Assembly: GCA_014804245.1 (NCBI GenBank)
Contig: JAAVAE010000015.1
Coordinates: 38,843 to 102,842 of the forward strand
Source: Lachnospiraceae bacterium
Lineage (GTDB): Bacteria > Bacillota > Clostridia > Lachnospirales > Lachnospiraceae
Length of the DNA: 64,000 bases
Direction: 5' to 3'
Within the stretch, counting starts at the first letter, position 1; each line of letters opens with the position of its first letter. The notes under the pieces were generated by a model, which was not told the DNA's origin, made no database searches, and worked only from the letters and a program-made list of their open reading frames with translations. Position numbers and translations under genes: made by a program. Positions 60,601-64,000 of this stretch are shown here, piece by piece.

Positions 60601-60793
60601 GCAGTACCTTCCCTGCATCCGCTCCCTGCAGATTGACAAACAGCACATCCGCCCGTGCTGCCGTCTCTGCTTCCGCCTCATCGCTTTCCCAGAATGTGTG
60701 CGTAAAATGTTCCAGCGGCATAATCTCTTTTATGGATTTATATATGCCGTTTTGACCGCCAATAAGATAAAACCGAATATGGCAATGATACAT
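57650..60793 (-). CDS. PAS-containing hybrid sensor histidine kinase with two receiver domains
   Basis: SVSHDIRTPMNAIMGF; GTGLGMTITKSLVDLMNG; DLVLLDWKMPDLDG; DLILMDIQMPVMNGYEATRAIR. Confidence 0.95.
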   Translation of the reverse strand: MYHCHIRFYLIGGQNGIYKSIKEIMPLEHFTHTFWESDEAEAETAARADVLFVNLQGADAGKVLRTLTAHKKKEAELILLADREQVMALPDDLPEIEDIWIMPVSDKEIRFRFRKWQKDYKLRMDLWQSEQFREISMNSSPNLIWFKDKEGVHEIVNESFCKVVNKTREQVQGQRHAYIWDVEQDDPACIESELEVMRKKETCVAREFIQTGEGERTLTTYKSPLYDWDGSVMGTVGIAVDVTREQVYEQEILEKNRTLEMLFATMDCGVMCHSIDGSRIISVNQAALRLLGYESQEKLMTDGFDLIAETVVDEDKERLRECIRSLTKIGDSVNVEYRIRHKNGREIHILGNIKLIEKSGELYYQRFLLDFTAQKLKDEQRWAKKNQEIKYQEQIFETFSTFLSDNIDDVYMMLDEGGEKAEFVSPNIERVLGIPWKAIMDDVNQIGHARYITGREIGTEGLLALQPGMSLEPMETERIHRKTGERKWFLESVYCVLVQGIKKIVIYISDRTKEKQVQNTLSEALNMAQMANKAKSVFLSSVSHDIRTPMNAIMGFIPLLQEEADKPEHVREYTQRISAASQHLLGLINDVLDMNKIESGSAVLNLSELNLAEIIDEINTIIRPQANAKKQRFDIFTMSLTNEHLLGDKLRINQILINILSNAVKYTQDGGEIKMLVDELPQVDESYSRIRFTISDNGQGMSEEYQKVIFEPFSREQNATLNAAQGTGLGMTITKSLVDLMNGSIKVESRPGEGSTFIVELELRIQTREDDPKFWSKHSVARMIVADDDEDICCDIVKKMAGTGVEVQYATSGIRAVEMIRSAREAGSPYDLVLLDWKMPDLDGMTTARRIRENYLDKIPILLFTAYDWGEIEQEALEIGIEHFLQKPFFMSNFKDAIQRMMGTSQKGIQESNDKNLVAGKHVLVVDDIGVNQLVLVKLLGTLGAECDVAENGQKAVEMVVNAPADKYDLILMDIQMPVMNGYEATRAIRASEHPFAQTIPIIAMSANAFVDDVRDALDAGMDAHVSKPIVFEQFKKTLREVLAKKR

Positions 60794-60868
60794 GATATCC
60801 CTCCCTACTCAGCCAGGTAAGTCATACAGGATGCCTGCCGTAATCCGAGTAATTATGTACAAAAAAAT

Positions 60869-61978
60869 TTAAGAGCACTGTGCCTCCGGAAGATCCTGAT
60901 ACAGCTCAAAAAGCATGTCTTCCACAGAGAAAAAGCTATCCAGCAAAAGCGGATTAAAGACTCCGCATTGTCCGGTACTAATCATCTCCAACACCTTTGC
61001 TCTGGGAAAAGGGGGTTTATAAACCCGTCTGCAGTTCAGAGCATCGTAGACATCAGCCAGTGAAACTACCTGCGCCCATGGTGAAATTGCATCTCCCGCC
61101 AGCCTATCCGGATAGCCCCTGCCATCCCAACGCTCATGATGGTGTCTTGCAATATCGCAGGCATAGCCATAAATTTCACTGTCGCGCAGCTGAGGTATAC
61201 TCTCCAGAATCGCCACGCCCTTTGTAGTATGACTCTGCATAATCGCATACTCCTTGGCGGTAAGCGCTCCGGGTTTTGTCAACACAGCATCCGGAATCGT
61301 AATCTTTCCCACATCATGCATGACAGATGCAAGAGCGATATTATCAATGTCTTTCTTTTCCATCCCTTCCCCAAAAACGGTGTTCTCAAGTATCAGCCTT
61401 GTAATTTCGCTGATACGCTGCACATGACCGCCTGACTCCTCATTCCGGAACTCGATGGCAGTCGCTAAGGCTTCTATCATTCCCTGGTTGAGCTGGATAA
61501 TCTTTTCCGCCTGTTCTAACAGCGCAATGCTCTGATTTTCCACCACGATGCTCAGATGTTTACGTGCCTCGAACAGTTCAATAATAGCCCTCACACGCTT
61601 AACTACTATATAGGACACCACCGGCTTACTGATGACATCCATGACTCCCAGTTCATATGCCTCCTTCACCACGTCCGCACTCCTGTCTGCCGTGATGAGG
61701 AACACCGGAATCTTTTCCAGCAGTTCCAAATCTTTGAGACGCCTTAGAACCTCGATACCGTTCATCTTCGGCATCATTACATCCAGGAGAATCGCACATA
61801 AACGGTTATCTGCACGCAAAATCTGCTCCATACCCGCCTGTCCGTCCTCTGCCTCTATGACCGTATAAAATGTTGAGAACAACTTTCCTAATATCTTGCG
61901 GTTAACAGGGTCGTCATCCACAATCAGGATCCTATCAGCCGCCGCATTATCTGTTAGGCATTTAGGCTTTGTTTCCAT
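60869..61978 (-). CDS. Response regulator with HD-GYP domain
   Basis: ILIVDDDPVNRKIL...LDVMMPKMNG; ASVMHDVGKITIPD; ARHHHERWDGRGYPDRL. Confidence 0.95.
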   Translation of the reverse strand: METKPKCLTDNAAADRILIVDDDPVNRKILGKLFSTFYTVIEAEDGQAGMEQILRADNRLCAILLDVMMPKMNGIEVLRRLKDLELLEKIPVFLITADRSADVVKEAYELGVMDVISKPVVSYIVVKRVRAIIELFEARKHLSIVVENQSIALLEQAEKIIQLNQGMIEALATAIEFRNEESGGHVQRISEITRLILENTVFGEGMEKKDIDNIALASVMHDVGKITIPDAVLTKPGALTAKEYAIMQSHTTKGVAILESIPQLRDSEIYGYACDIARHHHERWDGRGYPDRLAGDAISPWAQVVSLADVYDALNCRRVYKPPFPRAKVLEMISTGQCGVFNPLLLDSFFSVEDMLFELYQDLPEAQCS

Positions 61979-62022
61979 TTCAACAACATCCTTCCTTTAA
62001 GGTAATCTTTTCATCGTTATAA

Positions 62023-62382
62023 TTAAATATTCATGTGCCGTTTGATACAATCCATAATCGCCGCCTGGACAGGGCATATCCGCTCATATTTCTCTTTAGC
62101 CTCCTTAGGGCGATTAGTGCGCAAAAGATCCAACATCTGCATGTATCCCTCAAAAAGCGGAGTCATAGCCAGATTGCCGGTGAGCCCCTTTAATATATGT
62201 ACTCGCTCGATGAGCACGTCAAGACCCTCCGCATCAAAATCTGCTATTTCAATTGGATTACTGTTCACCGTATCGATAAACATGCCCAGCATCATTTCAT
62301 ATAGAGGTTCGTCATCCACCACGCGCTCCAATCCCTCATCCACATCTACGCCTAGAGTTTTTAATTCTTCAAACAAACTCAA
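62023..62382 (-). CDS. Hpt (histidine phosphotransfer) domain protein
   Basis: VLIERVHILKGLTGNLAMTPL Hpt motif; likely TTG start at 62382 with RBS aaggagagg (track gives GTG at 62400). Confidence 0.8.
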   Translation of the reverse strand: MSLFEELKTLGVDVDEGLERVVDDEPLYEMMLGMFIDTVNSNPIEIADFDAEGLDVLIERVHILKGLTGNLAMTPLFEGYMQMLDLLRTNRPKEAKEKYERICPVQAAIMDCIKRHMNI

Positions 62383-64000
62383 AATTATCCTCTCCTTCAC
62401 TCATCTTTTCTTGTTTCCGCTTGTCAAATACCTGCTGTATGGTGTCACTCATCTTATCCGGACGGATTGGCTTGGCAATATGCGCATCCATCCCTGACTC
62501 AAGGGCTGTACGAACATCATCCACGAAAGCGTTAGCCGTCATAGCAATGATTGGCAGTGTTTTTGCCGAAGGATGATCGCTGCTGCGAATCGCTCTTGTG
62601 GCTGCATATCCATCTAAAACAGGCATCTGCACATCCATAAGAATCAAATCAAAATCATCCGGCGGGGAATCTAAAAATCTTTCCAAAGCTTCCTGTCCAT
62701 TGCATGCCACATCGCAGACCGCCCCCATTGAACTAAGAATCTTAGTCAGGACAAGCCGGTTTGCCTCAATATCGTCCACAACGAGAATATGTTTCCCCTT
62801 TACTACCATGCTGCCGCTTTCCGTCTTGACCCTCTTCCGACTGCCCATAACCCGTTGGATTACCTCCTGGAAAGTCGTCATAAAGAAAGGCTTGGGCATG
62901 AAATGATTCACACCGATTTCCGCAGCCTCCTTCTCGATTTCGCCCCAATCATAAGCAGAAAACAGCAAGATTGGAATCTTTTCTGAATAGTTTCTGCGAA
63001 TCAGCCGTGCAGTTTCAAAACCATCCGGATTCGGCATCTTCCAGTCTAGAAGAACCAGATTGTAAGGGGAGCCTTCCTCACTGGCGGCACACATCATTTG
63101 AACTGCACTTTCACCGTCAGTGACATAATCCAAAACAACACCCGTTTTCTCCATGGCTTTGACAATGTTGAGGCAAATCTCCTCGTCATCGTCCACCACG
63201 AGCATTTTATTAATTCCATGGTTAATCCAGAACTTAGGGTCATCTTCCTTCTTGCTTATGTATAGTTCCAGTTCCACGGTAAACACACTGCCCTCATCAA
63301 GCTTGCTCTGTACCTGAATCGTTCCTCCCATTAAATCTACCAGGCTCTTGGTAATCGCCATTCCCAGCCCTGTACCCTGAATCTGGCGGATGATCTCCGT
63401 ATTCTCACGGGTAAAGGGATCAAAGATTACCTTTAGGTATTCTTCGCTCATTCCCATGCCATTATCGCTGACGGTAAACCGGATGCGGCTGTAGTTGTCG
63501 TCCACCTGCGGCAGTTCATCCAGCCGCATCTGGATATCCCCGCCTTCCGGCGTATACTTCACGGCATTGGACAATAGGTTGATCAAAATCTGATTGATAC
63601 GCAGCTTATCCGCCTGCAGGTGCTCATGAACCACAGAGGATGAGAATATTTCAAAGGTCTGATTTTTCGCCCTCGCCTGCGGCCGGATAATCGCATTGAT
63701 CTCGTCGATGATGTCAGCAAGATCTATCTCTGACAGATTCAGTGTCGCGCTCCCAGTCTCAATCTTATTCATATCCAGCACGTCATTAATCAATCCCAGC
63801 AAATGCTGGCTGGCGGCATCAATCCGATGTGCATACTCCCGCACACGGGCAGGATTCTCCGCCTCATCCTGTAACAAAGTACCAAACCCAATGATTGCAT
63901 TCATGGGGGTACGGATATCGTGACTGACACTGCTTAGGAACGTACTTTTGGCATCATTTGCCACTTGTGCAATCTGCAGTGCCTCCGCCAGCGCATTCTG
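62369..64000 (-). CDS. Hybrid sensor histidine kinase with two receiver domains (N-terminus beyond window)
   Basis: Frame stays open past 63964 to the edge (QNALAEALQIAQVANDAKSTFLSSVSHDIRTPMNAIIGF); close paralogue of 57650-60793. Confidence 0.95.
   Translation of the reverse strand, partial: QNALAEALQIAQVANDAKSTFLSSVSHDIRTPMNAIIGFGTLLQDEAENPARVREYAHRIDAASQHLLGLINDVLDMNKIETGSATLNLSEIDLADIIDEINAIIRPQARAKNQTFEIFSSSVVHEHLQADKLRINQILINLLSNAVKYTPEGGDIQMRLDELPQVDDNYSRIRFTVSDNGMGMSEEYLKVIFDPFTRENTEIIRQIQGTGLGMAITKSLVDLMGGTIQVQSKLDEGSVFTVELELYISKKEDDPKFWINHGINKMLVVDDDEEICLNIVKAMEKTGVVLDYVTDGESAVQMMCAASEEGSPYNLVLLDWKMPNPDGFETARLIRRNYSEKIPILLFSAYDWGEIEKEAAEIGVNHFMPKPFFMTTFQEVIQRVMGSRKRVKTESGSMVVKGKHILVVDDIEANRLVLTKILSSMGAVCDVACNGQEALERFLDSPPDDFDLILMDVQMPVLDGYAATRAIRSSDHPSAKTLPIIAMTANAFVDDVRTALESGMDAHIAKPIRPDKMSDTIQQVFDKRKQEKMSEGEDNFEFV

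Noticed and set aside
1-64000. CRISPR array, rRNA or tRNA genes
   Set aside because: No regularly spaced direct repeats with unique spacers, and no tRNA or rRNA signature recognised by eye; a tRNAscan/CRISPR tool run was not possible.

Overview
The window reads as a chromosomal segment of a low/mid-GC Firmicute. Lachnospiraceae/Clostridia-like is an inference from gene content; no search was run. Most of it is ordinary core and accessory metabolism: glnA (partial), nadE, hslO, hisC, glycosyltransferases, an amino-acid ABC transporter, a T-box-controlled tyrS, an AraC/MFS/PHP locus, a DHH phosphoesterase, a LytTR/GHKL two-component system divergent from a BceAB-type ABC transporter, and a signalling cluster of hybrid kinases, HD-GYP and Hpt at the right end. 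The most unusual signal is non-coding. At least four very long (about 280-340 bp) imperfect inverted repeats (1835-2112, 2231-2515, 8687-9022, 52119-52456) share a conserved asymmetric core, while their stems differ between copies and stay self-complementary within each copy. This compensatory pattern suggests a structured RNA or cruciform element. Three copies start 7-11 nt behind a stop codon, in the sense orientation. A more diverged element at 8265-8570 has 72-nt perfect arms, and a smaller one lies at 33365-33500. Other points worth following: a TetM-like GTPase fused to a YacP/Rae1-like NYN domain; a BMP-like sensor fused to a ParB-like domain; an AbiEi/AbiEii locus followed by an RCC1-type propeller, next to an unlisted 32-aa membrane ORF and phage debris; a short repeat found after two different terminators; and several overlapping convergent gene pairs.
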